64,000 nt of DNA from Maribacter sp. 4G9 (GTDB lineage: Bacteria; Bacteroidota; Bacteroidia; Flavobacteriales; Flavobacteriaceae): NCBI RefSeq assembly GCF_002742265.1, contig NZ_MDGL01000186.1:47422-111421 (forward strand), in the 5' to 3' direction. A model generated the notes under the pieces. It was given only the letters and a program-made list of their open reading frames with translations. It ran no database searches and was not told where the DNA came from. This document shows positions 17,160 to 25,973 of the stretch, piece after piece; positions within the stretch are counted from its first letter, which is position 1, and each line of letters begins with the position of its first letter. Position numbers and translations under genes: made by a program.

Positions 17160-18372
17160 AAAAGGAATTTCCTATATCGTGACGGCCTTGATACTGATTG
17201 TGGGCTTGTTGATTTTACAGTACAGCAAACCAAGGACCATCAATTGGTTCGAGTCATACGTAAGTACCCACAAAATACCGTATGGAACTTTTGTGGCCAA
17301 TGAGCTATTGGAAAACAGACTATACGATGAAAAAGTACGGCAAATCTATGTTCCTCCTTTTGAGTTCCTTTCGGGATCCGATTCCATAAAGGGGATCTAT
17401 GCTTTCGTGAATAACCGGGTCGATTTTGAGGAGGCCGAGTTAAACCAATTGTTGGAATGGACGGCTGAAGGAAACACCTTGTTCATTGCCTCGGAAGGCT
17501 TTGAGGAAACCTTTAGGGATACCTTGGGGTTCGAGATCAGAACCCGCTATGCCGGTTTTGAAGTTTCCCAAAACCAAGAGCATCAGTTGGTAAACCCCTA
17601 TTTAAAATCGGATAGGCGCTATACCTACAATAAGGAAAGCCTTATCACCGTTTTTGAAGAATTGGATACCATCAACGCATCGGTTTTGGCTACCGTTAAA
17701 GTGCCAAATCAGGAAGGTGATGGTAGTGTACAGGACGTTACTGCCATAAAAAGTCCGTTCGGTAAAGGGGAAATTATACTGTCCACCTTTCCAAAAGCCT
17801 TTACCAATTATTTTGTTTTGGAGAACGACAATAGGGACTATACCGCCGGTATACTTTCCTATTTTGGTCGATCGGAGAACATTTATATGGACAACTATTA
17901 CAAAAGCGGAAAGAGCTTCTATACCTCGCCCATGTATATCTTTTTAAATACGAAGGAATTGAAATGGGCCTATTATATGGTACTTATTGGCGGGCTGATC
18001 TACATTGTTTTTGAAGGCAAAAGGAAACAACGCCCCATTCCCGTTGTGAAACCGCTTCAAAACCAAACCTTGGCCTTTACCAGAACCATTTCAGACATGT
18101 ATTTTGAAAAAGGGGACGGTAAATCCATTGCGGAACATAAAATCAATTATTTTCTCAACTATATTAAGACCCGTTACTATATTGGAAACATTACCAATGA
18201 AGATTATTTTTACAGTAATGTATCGGCCCGCAGTGGAAACTCCCTTGAGGAAACGAAAATACTTTTCAAGCTGATGGACGAACTGAGGTCACAAGACCAA
18301 GTATCCGAAGATCAACTCAAAAGACTTAATAACTTGATTCAAAAATTTAAATCCCAGCGCAATGGAAAATAA
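17152..18372 (+). CDS. DUF4350 domain protein
   Basis: From the GTG at 17152 the protein has 406 residues. It has an N-terminal membrane segment (SYIVTALILIVGLLILQYS), a periplasmic DUF4350 region that resembles the GATase-like fold (ELNQLLEWTAEGNTLFIASEGF, FGKGEIILSTFPKAFTNYFVL), then a second helix (AYYMVLIGGLIYIVF) and a cytoplasmic tail. Starting at the ATG at 17077 would add 25 residues that overlap the DUF4129 gene by 83 bases, which is less likely. The next gene overlaps its end by 11 bases. Confidence 0.8.
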   Translation: MRKKGISYIVTALILIVGLLILQYSKPRTINWFESYVSTHKIPYGTFVANELLENRLYDEKVRQIYVPPFEFLSGSDSIKGIYAFVNNRVDFEEAELNQLLEWTAEGNTLFIASEGFEETFRDTLGFEIRTRYAGFEVSQNQEHQLVNPYLKSDRRYTYNKESLITVFEELDTINASVLATVKVPNQEGDGSVQDVTAIKSPFGKGEIILSTFPKAFTNYFVLENDNRDYTAGILSYFGRSENIYMDNYYKSGKSFYTSPMYIFLNTKELKWAYYMVLIGGLIYIVFEGKRKQRPIPVVKPLQNQTLAFTRTISDMYFEKGDGKSIAEHKINYFLNYIKTRYYIGNITNEDYFYSNVSARSGNSLEETKILFKLMDELRSQDQVSEDQLKRLNNLIQKFKSQRNGK

Positions 18373-19360
18373 CGAGGAACAAAAAGACAACCTTGGTTTT
18401 GACAGTAGGATTCCCTTGGCCGATCTACAAAAAGCCGTCGCCAACATAAAGCAGGAACTCTCAAAAGTGATCGTAGGCCAGGAAAACTTCATAGAATTGT
18501 TGATCGTGTCGCTATTGGTGGATGGCCATGTATTGATAGAGGGAGTCCCGGGAGTGGCCAAGACCATTACCGCGAAGCTCTTTGCCAAGACTTTGAAAAC
18601 TGATTTTAGTCGGATTCAATTTACACCGGACCTAATGCCAAGCGACATTCTTGGAACTTCCGTTTTCAATGCAAAGACTTCCGACTTTGAGTTTAAAAAA
18701 GGTCCCATATTTTCAAATATCATCCTGATCGATGAGATAAATAGGGCTCCGGCAAAGACCCAAGCTGCCATGTTCGAGACCATGGAGGAAAAACAGGTAA
18801 CCATGGACGGTACCACTTATCCTATGGCGGCCCCGTTCATGGTGCTAGCCACCCAAAACCCCATTGAACAGGAAGGAACCTATGCCCTCCCCGAAGCCCA
18901 ATTGGACCGTTTCCTTTTCAAGATAAAAATTTCCTATCCGGAAACGGACGAGGAAGTTATGATCCTAAAAACACACCACCAACGAAAAGGTTCTCAACCA
19001 CAAACCATGATAAAGGAGGTTCTAAATCCAAAAGAGTTGCTGGTATTCAAAGGACAAATTCAAGAAGTATTGGTAGAGGAAAAGATCTTCAAATATATTG
19101 CAGAAGTAGTGGCCAAAACCAGAAACCATCCCCACCTTTATTTGGGCGGGTCACCAAGGGCCTCGATCGCTGCCCTGAACAGTGCAAAGGCATTTGCGGC
19201 CATAAACGGAAGGGACTTCGTAACCCCTGAAGATGTCAAAAAAGCCATGGTGCCCGTGCTAAACCATAGGGTCATCCTAACACCGGAACGGGAAATGGAA
19301 GGCATGTCAACGGAGAATGTGATCCAAATGATCATGGAAAGTGTAGAAATACCAAGGTAA
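18362..19360 (+). CDS. MoxR family AAA+ ATPase
   Basis: This 332-residue chaperone-like ATPase has Walker A GVPGVAKT (about residue 62), Walker B IILIDEINRAPAKTQ, sensor 1 ATQNPIEQEGTYALPEAQLDRF, and the sensor-2 arginine in GGSPRASIAALNSAKA. MoxR ATPases help to mature or insert cofactors or subunits into partners that carry von Willebrand factor A domains. The DUF58 protein encoded directly downstream (no intervening bases) is the normal partner. Overlaps on both sides point to a single coupled transcript. Confidence 0.93.
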   Translation: MENNEEQKDNLGFDSRIPLADLQKAVANIKQELSKVIVGQENFIELLIVSLLVDGHVLIEGVPGVAKTITAKLFAKTLKTDFSRIQFTPDLMPSDILGTSVFNAKTSDFEFKKGPIFSNIILIDEINRAPAKTQAAMFETMEEKQVTMDGTTYPMAAPFMVLATQNPIEQEGTYALPEAQLDRFLFKIKISYPETDEEVMILKTHHQRKGSQPQTMIKEVLNPKELLVFKGQIQEVLVEEKIFKYIAEVVAKTRNHPHLYLGGSPRASIAALNSAKAFAAINGRDFVTPEDVKKAMVPVLNHRVILTPEREMEGMSTENVIQMIMESVEIPR

Positions 19361-20692
19361 ATGAACTTTATAAGGTCGTTTTACATAAACAATATTTTCT
19401 TTAGGTACATCGCCGTGCTTGCGAGCTGTTTTGTACTCTCCTATTGGTTCAAACCACTGTATCCTATTGCGTGGCTATTGACGCTGATACTTATTGGTCT
19501 ATTTCTATACGATATTTTTTTATTATATGCCACAGGCCATAATATCATAGCAACAAGAAAGCTTCCCAAAAAACTCTCCAATAGCGATATCAACCCTATA
19601 GCAATCACATTTGAAACCAAGTATGGGTTTAGGACTTATGTTTCCCTTATTGACGAATTGCCAGTTCAGTTTCAAAAACGGGACTTCGATTTTAAGACCT
19701 CGCTTGTTAAGGGCGAAAAAAAACAGTTCGATTACGGGGTACGCCCCGTAGACCGGGGCGAGTATGTTTTTGGAAACCTGATACTATTTGCTTCAACGCC
19801 ATTGCGGATCATCAAAAGAAAATATACGTTTCAAAAAGACCAAATGGTGCCCGTCTATCCTTCCATAATCCAAATGCAGCAATATGATTTTTTGGCCATC
19901 AGCAAAAGACTTACGACCATCGGCCTAAAAAAGATCCGGAGAATAGGGCATACCCAGGAGTTTGAGCAGATAAAGGAATATGTACAAGGGGACGATGTTA
20001 GAACCTTGAACTGGAAAGCAACGGCGAAACAGCATCAATTGATGGTAAACCAGTATCAGGACGAAAAATCCCAGCCCGTCTATTCCATCATTGATACCGG
20101 AAGGGTGATGAAAATGCCTTTTAATGAACTAAAGTTGCTGGATTACGCCATTAACAGTTGTTTGGCATTTTCCAATGTAACGCTCAAACGGAATGATAAA
20201 ACCGGGTTGATCGCGTTTTCAAAAAATATTGAAACCTATGTACCGGCCGTTCAAAAGATTACCCACCTCAACACCATACTGGAAAAACTGTATAATATTG
20301 GCACCACTTTTACGGATTCTGATTTTGGATTGCTCTACGGACACATAAAACGAAAAATAACCCACAGAAGCCTTCTTTTGCTGTATACCAATTTCGAACA
20401 TATTTCAGCCCTAAAAAGACAACTACCCTACCTTTTGGCCATGGCCAAAAAACATGTGCTGGTGGTCATCTTCTTTGAAAACTCCGAATTGGACAAACTC
20501 ATAAATACCGATGCTGAGGATATGCGGGCCATTTACCATAAAACGATTGCGGAAAAGTTCTCCTTGGATAAAAAATTGATGCAGAAGGAACTTGAAAAGT
20601 ATGGTATACAGACCATTTTGACCAAACCTGAAGAATTGACGATTAAGACCATCAACAAATACCTTGAAATCAAGGCGAGGGGAATACTATAA
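19361..20692 (+). CDS. DUF58 domain protein, MoxR partner
   Basis: The 443-residue protein has two adjacent N-terminal membrane helices (about residues 12-30 and 33-53) and the DUF58 signature GHTQEFEQIKEYVQGDDVR followed by TLNWKATAKQHQLMVNQY. A VWA-like region follows, with the partly conserved metal site YSIIDTGRVMK in place of the full MIDAS DxSxS. It starts on the base after the MoxR stop codon. With the upstream membrane genes it probably forms an envelope complex; what it does in this organism is unknown. The operon ends here with no clear terminator. Confidence 0.88.
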   Translation: MNFIRSFYINNIFFRYIAVLASCFVLSYWFKPLYPIAWLLTLILIGLFLYDIFLLYATGHNIIATRKLPKKLSNSDINPIAITFETKYGFRTYVSLIDELPVQFQKRDFDFKTSLVKGEKKQFDYGVRPVDRGEYVFGNLILFASTPLRIIKRKYTFQKDQMVPVYPSIIQMQQYDFLAISKRLTTIGLKKIRRIGHTQEFEQIKEYVQGDDVRTLNWKATAKQHQLMVNQYQDEKSQPVYSIIDTGRVMKMPFNELKLLDYAINSCLAFSNVTLKRNDKTGLIAFSKNIETYVPAVQKITHLNTILEKLYNIGTTFTDSDFGLLYGHIKRKITHRSLLLLYTNFEHISALKRQLPYLLAMAKKHVLVVIFFENSELDKLINTDAEDMRAIYHKTIAEKFSLDKKLMQKELEKYGIQTILTKPEELTIKTINKYLEIKARGIL

Positions 20693-20695
20693 AAC

Positions 20696-21163
20696 TTATT
20701 CCAAAAAGTAAGAGACTTGAATTTCAGATTGGATGTTTCCTGAGCTTTTATCCTTTACGATAGGTATAAAAATGGGGGTTGTATAATTGGTACCATCGGC
20801 GACCAAACAACCACATCCCTTTCCGGAGCGACCATTTCTGCGATACGTATTTTTTAACAAGAGTTCCAAAGCCAAGCCAGAGATAACCCCTCCAAGTGTG
20901 GTATACAGAACATCATCTGTCTGCCACAGCCCGGAATAGGTTTTGTCATACGTTTCCTTTGCCAATCCGGCGGCCAAACTCGACCCAACCGCACCTGCCC
21001 AGGTCCAGCCCCTTTGGCCAGGAAAGATCTTACTTGCCGCGTAGCCTCCCACACCGCCAATGACCACTCCGGCACCTACATGTTTTGCCGCATTGTTAAA
21101 ATCTTGGCCTTGTAAAGCACAAAGGTTCATGCATAAAAAGAATAGAAAAAACCTTAATTTCAT
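20696..21163 (-). CDS. Exported YfiM-like protein
   Basis: From the ATG at 21163 the protein has 155 residues. A signal peptide (MKLRFFLFFLCMNLCALQGQ) leads to HVGAGVVIGGVGGYAASKIF, WAGAVGSSLAAGLAKETYD and TLGGVISGLALELLL. This glycine-rich, two-helix pattern with KE..D resembles the YfiM/DUF2279 family of periplasmic or outer-membrane proteins, which has no known function. The cysteine pair in GKGCGCLVAD is unusual. An earlier in-frame TTG at 21172 is a weaker start. It is convergent with the DUF58 gene at a distance of 3 bases. Confidence 0.65.
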   Translation of the reverse strand: MKLRFFLFFLCMNLCALQGQDFNNAAKHVGAGVVIGGVGGYAASKIFPGQRGWTWAGAVGSSLAAGLAKETYDKTYSGLWQTDDVLYTTLGGVISGLALELLLKNTYRRNGRSGKGCGCLVADGTNYTTPIFIPIVKDKSSGNIQSEIQVSYFLE

Positions 21164-21392
21164 AATGGTCAATTTTTGATTCTATTTTAAGTGCTTCAAC
21201 GAAAAAATCAACTATTAATTTCATGGAAAACACGAATATTTAGCAAGAAAACAATCCGTACTGAGCACACCCTACCTAAAAAATCATTTTTTTGACCGAA
21301 TACAAAAAAAGGAGTTGAAAGGCAAAGATGGTGCATGGAGACAGTTGTAAAAAAAGAGATACTTTTCCGACTAAAGGGAAAAACTATTAGAT

Positions 21393-22106
21393 ATGCAGAC
21401 GATACTACATAAAGCAGAAAGCAGAGGCCATGCGAATCACGGCTGGTTAAATTCGTATCACAGTTTTAGCTTTGCCAATTATTTTGACCCCAAGCGCATG
21501 AATTTTGGGGCATTAAGGGTCCTGAACGATGATACCGTTTCGGCGGGACGAGGTTTTGGCAAACACCCGCACAGCAATATGGAAATCATCTCCATACCCT
21601 TGGAAGGCGATTTAAAACATATGGACAATATGGGCAACTCCACGGTCATCAAGGAAGGTGATATTCAAGTGATGAGCGCAGGAACAGGTGTTGAACACAG
21701 TGAATTCAACAATAATATGAATTCGCTGGTCAAATTCCTTCAGATTTGGATCATTCCAAACAAAGAAAACGAAGCACCCAGATACGACCAGATTTCATTG
21801 ACGGACTTAAGGGTAAAAAACAAATTGTATCAAGTACTTTCCCCAAATCCGCAAGATCAAGGGGTCTGGATACATCAAAATGCATGGTTTCATATGGGTG
21901 ATTTTGAACAGGGAATCTCGGAAACCTATAGTTTAAAAAGACAAGGAAATGGTGCCTATGTTTTTGTTTTGGACGGTGAAGTAGATATCAATGGTACCGT
22001 TTTGAATCCAAGGGATGGTTTGGGTATTTGGGATGCGGAATCCTTTACAATTAATAGTAGCACGAATGTAAGGTTCTTGATTATGGAAGTCCCCATGGAA
22101 TTTTAA
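21393..22106 (+). CDS. Pirin family protein (YhhW-type bicupin)
   Basis: The 237-residue protein has two cupin domains. The N-terminal one has the complete metal site expected for iron-binding pirins: H58 and H60 (FGKHPHSNMEI), H102 and E104 (TGVEHSEFN). E. coli YhhW and other members have quercetin 2,3-dioxygenase activity in vitro; the natural substrate is unknown. The gene stands alone. The 229 bases upstream contain no ORF or obvious hairpin, and a palindrome follows 40 bases after the stop codon. Confidence 0.9.
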   Translation: MQTILHKAESRGHANHGWLNSYHSFSFANYFDPKRMNFGALRVLNDDTVSAGRGFGKHPHSNMEIISIPLEGDLKHMDNMGNSTVIKEGDIQVMSAGTGVEHSEFNNNMNSLVKFLQIWIIPNKENEAPRYDQISLTDLRVKNKLYQVLSPNPQDQGVWIHQNAWFHMGDFEQGISETYSLKRQGNGAYVFVLDGEVDINGTVLNPRDGLGIWDAESFTINSSTNVRFLIMEVPMEF

Positions 22107-22146
22107 TTTAGATTGGATTTCAAAAACCACCATTTCAGTTAGTATT

Positions 22147-22167
22147 GACAGGTTTTATAAACCTGTC
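22147..22167. repeat. Perfect 9-bp palindrome between pirin and Gfo/Idh/MocA genes
   Basis: GACAGGTTT and AAACCTGTC flank the three bases TAT. There is no T run after either arm, so a simple terminator is unlikely. The sequence reads directly into the probable promoter of the following gene, which suggests an operator or a dispersed intergenic palindrome. Confidence 0.6.
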
Positions 22168-22190
22168 AGGTCTGTTAATTAAACTCAATT

Positions 22191-22198
22191 TAAGTTTG
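22191..22198 (+). promoter_or_regulatory. -7 box of the exported Gfo/Idh/MocA gene
   Basis: TAAGTTTG matches TAnnTTTG exactly and lies 27 bases before the chosen ATG at 22226. It sits 23 bases after a perfect palindrome. The -33 element is not obvious. Confidence 0.45.
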
Positions 22199-22225
22199 GT
22201 ATCTTTATGGAAAAGCCATACCTCC

Positions 22226-23323
22226 ATGAAAACCATTTTAACCATATTTTTTGTACTGACACTTTCCATTTCTTCATTGGCACAGGAAGAACCCTTAAAA
22301 TTAGGTATCGCAGGACTGACCCATGGCCATGTTGGATGGATTTTGGGCAGGGAACATCAATCGGATATCAACATGGTGGGCATCTATGAGGAAAATACGG
22401 AATTGGCCAAAAGATTCTCCGAACAATATGGTTTTTCCATGGACATAGTATTTAGTAGTATGGAAGAAATGCTCCAAGCCACCAAACCGGATGCCGTTGC
22501 GGCCTTTGGGAACATCAAAGATCATTTGTCTGTGGTACAGTGGTGCGCTCCAAAAGGGATTCATGTAATGGTAGAAAAACCATTGGCAGTTAGTCTAGAA
22601 CACGCCTTGGAAATGGAAAAACTGGCGAAGGAAAACAATATACATTTATTGACGAATTATGAAACTTCTTGGTATCCTACCAATGAAGAAGCAAAAAATC
22701 TTTTGAATAAGGGTACCATTGGCAGCCTTAGAAAAGCCATTATACGTGACGGACATAAAGGGCCAAAAAAAATTGGTGTGAGTTCAGAATTTTTCGAATG
22801 GCTTACAGACCCGGAATTAAATGGCGGTGGTGCCATAATGGATTTTGGTTGTTATGGAGCAAATTTAATGACATGGTTATTAAAGGGAGAAAGACCAAAA
22901 ACTGTAACGGCAGTAACACAACAGCTACAACCCCAAAATAATCCAGAAGTAGATGATGATGCGACCATTATATTAAAATACGATTCTTCCATGGCTATTC
23001 TAGAACCCTCATGGAACTGGCCTATTGGCAGAAAGGACATGGAACTTTATGGAGAAACAGGAGCGATTTATGCTGAAAATAAGACAAATATGTCCATTCG
23101 GATTTCGGAAGGGTATGATGGTTTTAGCGAAGAAAAGATTATCCTTTCCGATAGGGCAAATCCTTTTGATGATCCCTTTTCCGTATTTGCTTCCGTAATT
23201 AATGGCGAATTGAGGCTTGAACCTTTTGACCCCTACTCTTTGGAAAATAATATGATAACCATGGAGATCCTTCAAGCGGCGCTTGAAAGTTCAAAAACGA
23301 ATAAAACCTTTATTTTGAAGTAA
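22226..23323 (+). CDS. Exported Gfo/Idh/MocA family oxidoreductase
   Basis: From the ATG at 22226 the protein has 365 residues and a signal peptide ending near SLAQ (20). The NAD(P)-binding loop reads GIAGLTHGHVGWI instead of the usual GxGxxG. The catalytic lysine is in EKP (117-119), and the second active-site segment reads DFGCYGAN (206-213), with tyrosine and asparagine where many relatives have histidine and aspartate. This is the glucose-fructose-oxidoreductase-like version. Such enzymes oxidise or reduce sugar carbons, often with a tightly bound cofactor when exported. The substrate is unknown. An upstream in-frame ATG at 22145 would overlap the palindrome and bury the signal peptide. 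Confidence 0.88.
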   Translation: MKTILTIFFVLTLSISSLAQEEPLKLGIAGLTHGHVGWILGREHQSDINMVGIYEENTELAKRFSEQYGFSMDIVFSSMEEMLQATKPDAVAAFGNIKDHLSVVQWCAPKGIHVMVEKPLAVSLEHALEMEKLAKENNIHLLTNYETSWYPTNEEAKNLLNKGTIGSLRKAIIRDGHKGPKKIGVSSEFFEWLTDPELNGGGAIMDFGCYGANLMTWLLKGERPKTVTAVTQQLQPQNNPEVDDDATIILKYDSSMAILEPSWNWPIGRKDMELYGETGAIYAENKTNMSIRISEGYDGFSEEKIILSDRANPFDDPFSVFASVINGELRLEPFDPYSLENNMITMEILQAALESSKTNKTFILK

Positions 23324-23487
23324 ATAGCTCATACCAACACTACAAAATAAATTATTAACATAGAAAACAAAACGTATACTCTTCTTTTCATTACTTTTAA
23401 ACAAACCGAATTAAATTCCCCTTTTCGGTATTTACCAAAAAGTCCCCTCATTAGTTTAGTTTTAGAATCGACCTAAAAATACATATA

Positions 23488-25218
23488 ATGAAAACAAAAA
23501 AAGGACTGGCCGTTATTGCGGTTACACTAATAACTCTAATTTACTTCTTGATTCCCAACACTACGGAAAATAGTTTGGACAATACACAGAATGCTTCCTT
23601 CTATTCAATTAAATGCACTGTTGCCAAATTTTTACTTACGGATGTAGATACAACGCAGCAGATTTCGCCTTTGTTCGAAAATTTAGGGAATCTTAATTTC
23701 CCTATAAGCACCAATGAGGAACTTGCCCAAACATTTTTTAATCAGGGTTTAAAATTAACCTACGCTTTTAATCATGCCGAAGCGCATCGTTCTTTTATGG
23801 AAGCGTCACGTCTAGACCCAAATTCGGCCATGACCTATTGGGGACAAGCCTATACATTAGGTCCAAATATCAATGACCCTATTCCCCTTGACGACCGAAA
23901 AGAAAAATATAATGAGGCAATCGCTAAAGCTATTGCATTAGCTCCTAAAGCAACTAAAAAAGAGCGTGCGCTTATAAATGCTTTGACACATAGATATAGC
24001 GAGGATTTAACCAAGGATGTCTCCGAACTTAATATGGCGTATATGAATACCATGTCCAAAGTAGCAAAGCAATTTCCTGAAGACGCTGATGTTCAAATTT
24101 TATATGCAGCCTCCGTCATGAATACCGTTCCTTGGAACTATTGGGATAAAGATGGAAATCCGTCACCCAGTATTCCCGAGGCCAAAATTGCCCTGGAAAA
24201 AGCAATAAAAATTAACCCAGAGCATCCCGGTGCCCATCATTACTATATTCACATGGTGGAATTACCACAGCCAGATCTGGCGGTCGCTAGTGCAGAAAAG
24301 TTAGGTGGATTAATGCCTGCTGCCGGTCATATAGTACATATGCCCTCCCACATCTATATTCGGGTGGGTCGCTATTTGGATGCCGTAAAAGTAAATCAAC
24401 AAGCTATTTTGGCAGATGAGGATTATATTTCTCAATGTTATTCACAAGGAATGTATCCATTGGGGTACTACCCTCATAATATTCATTTTTTATGGTCTGC
24501 TGCTACTTTATTAGGGGATAGTGAACTTGCTATAGATGCCGCTAAGAAAACAGCCGAGAAAGTTCCCCAAGGAGAATTGATAACATTACCTTTTCTTCAA
24601 AATTTTGCATCAGTTCCTTTATTGGCTTATACCAGATTTGGAAAATGGAACGAGATTCTAACCACTCCAAGTCCAAATGAGGAAATTAAGCATCTAAAAT
24701 TAATTTGGCATTATGCCAGAGGTATTGCCTTTGTAAGGAAAAACAATGCTAAGGAAGCTCAAGAAGAATTGGATGCTATTCAAAACATGATTAACGACCC
24801 GGAACTTGAAAATTTAATCGCTGCTGGCTTTGATAGTAGCACATCTATTGGCAAAGTTGCATATGAAGTCGTTGCTGGTGAACTTGCCAGTCTTAATGGC
24901 AATATACCAAAAGCAATAGAACACCTGAAAAAAGCGGTGGAACTCGAAGATGGTTTAATTTACACAGAACCAGCAGCGTGGTATATCCCTACAAGGCAAA
25001 ATTTGGGGGCAGTATTGTTAAAATCAGAAAAATATGAAGAAGCAGAAAAAATCTACACAGAGGACTTGAAATTGTTAAGGCAAAATGGGTGGTCTCTAAT
25101 GGGGCTTCATAAAAGTTTAAAAGCCCAAGGTAAAGAAAAGGAAGCGCAAATCATAAAGCAGGAATTTGACAAAGCTTGGGAGCATGCAGATATCGCAATA
25201 GATACCTCTATTCTTTAA
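23488..25218 (+). CDS. Exported TPR-repeat protein
   Basis: The 576-residue protein starts with an N-terminal signal or anchor (MKTKKGLAVIAVTLITLIYFLIP). TPR units follow near residues 75-108 (FFNQGLKLTYAFNHAEAHRS, then DPNSAMTYWGQAYTLGP) and again near the C terminus (PKAIEHLKKAVELEDGL, KYEEAEKIYTEDLKLLRQ). The middle contains AGHIVHMPSHIYIRVGRYLDA, a conserved histidine-rich block of a family of unknown function. The SCO gene starts 30 bases after the stop codon, so they are probably co-transcribed. The base composition looks more AT-rich than in the neighbouring metabolic genes. Confidence 0.75.
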   Translation: MKTKKGLAVIAVTLITLIYFLIPNTTENSLDNTQNASFYSIKCTVAKFLLTDVDTTQQISPLFENLGNLNFPISTNEELAQTFFNQGLKLTYAFNHAEAHRSFMEASRLDPNSAMTYWGQAYTLGPNINDPIPLDDRKEKYNEAIAKAIALAPKATKKERALINALTHRYSEDLTKDVSELNMAYMNTMSKVAKQFPEDADVQILYAASVMNTVPWNYWDKDGNPSPSIPEAKIALEKAIKINPEHPGAHHYYIHMVELPQPDLAVASAEKLGGLMPAAGHIVHMPSHIYIRVGRYLDAVKVNQQAILADEDYISQCYSQGMYPLGYYPHNIHFLWSAATLLGDSELAIDAAKKTAEKVPQGELITLPFLQNFASVPLLAYTRFGKWNEILTTPSPNEEIKHLKLIWHYARGIAFVRKNNAKEAQEELDAIQNMINDPELENLIAAGFDSSTSIGKVAYEVVAGELASLNGNIPKAIEHLKKAVELEDGLIYTEPAAWYIPTRQNLGAVLLKSEKYEEAEKIYTEDLKLLRQNGWSLMGLHKSLKAQGKEKEAQIIKQEFDKAWEHADIAIDTSIL

Positions 25219-25247
25219 AAGAGAAACTTAATTTATCCTTTTAAACA

Positions 25248-25922
25248 ATGACATCGCCCAATAATAGAAATTTAAAATTTGGAGTGTTTACAGTTTTGGT
25301 GGTGATCATACTGTCGGTAGCCTATTACAACTTCATATATTCGAAAGAAATACCCATTTACAATCCGGCCGATTTGAATCCGGAACTGGTCGATTTAAGA
25401 TTGAGAGGAGTTACGGAGAACCATAAGGTATCCGATTTTCATCTGATTAATCAAAACGGAAAAACCATTTCACAAAACGATTACAAGGATAAAATCTATG
25501 TAACCGATTTCTTTTTTACCCGATGCCCAAGTATATGTCCTGTCATGGCCAACAACATGGAAAAGCTACAGGAACGGTTCATGGACACGGAAGAAGTAAT
25601 GCTTTTATCACTATCCGTTACGCCAGAAATGGACAGTGTCCCATTGCTCCTATCTTATTCGCAAAAGTATAATGCAAAAGACTCCAAATGGAATATTACG
25701 ACTGGTGATAAAGAACATATTTATGAGTTGGCAAGAAAGAGCTATTTCGCAGTAAACGATTTTAGCGATGGTCTTTTGCAAGATTTCATACACACTCCCA
25801 ATTTTATTTTGGTAGATACAAAGAAGCAAATTAGGGGAATTTATGACGGCACTAAAGATTTGGAAATGGAACGACTAGTAAAAGATATTGAAACGCTTTT
25901 ATCCGATACAAACCAGATGTAA
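25248..25922 (+). CDS. SCO1/SenC family copper or thiol-disulfide protein
   Basis: The 224-residue protein is anchored by an N-terminal helix (FGVFTVLVVIILSVAYYNF) and has a periplasmic thioredoxin-like fold. The copper ligands of the family are present: C93 and C97 (TRCPSICPVM) and H182 (FIHTPNFILVD). SCO proteins deliver copper to the CuA site of cytochrome oxidase or act as thiol reductases. No oxidase gene is in the window. Its likely partner in the transcript is the TPR gene 30 bases upstream. Confidence 0.9.
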   Translation: MTSPNNRNLKFGVFTVLVVIILSVAYYNFIYSKEIPIYNPADLNPELVDLRLRGVTENHKVSDFHLINQNGKTISQNDYKDKIYVTDFFFTRCPSICPVMANNMEKLQERFMDTEEVMLLSLSVTPEMDSVPLLLSYSQKYNAKDSKWNITTGDKEHIYELARKSYFAVNDFSDGLLQDFIHTPNFILVDTKKQIRGIYDGTKDLEMERLVKDIETLLSDTNQM

Positions 25923-25973
25923 ATCATGCTTTCAAAACAAAAACTCGTTAACTTCCTTACCTAAACTGATACT

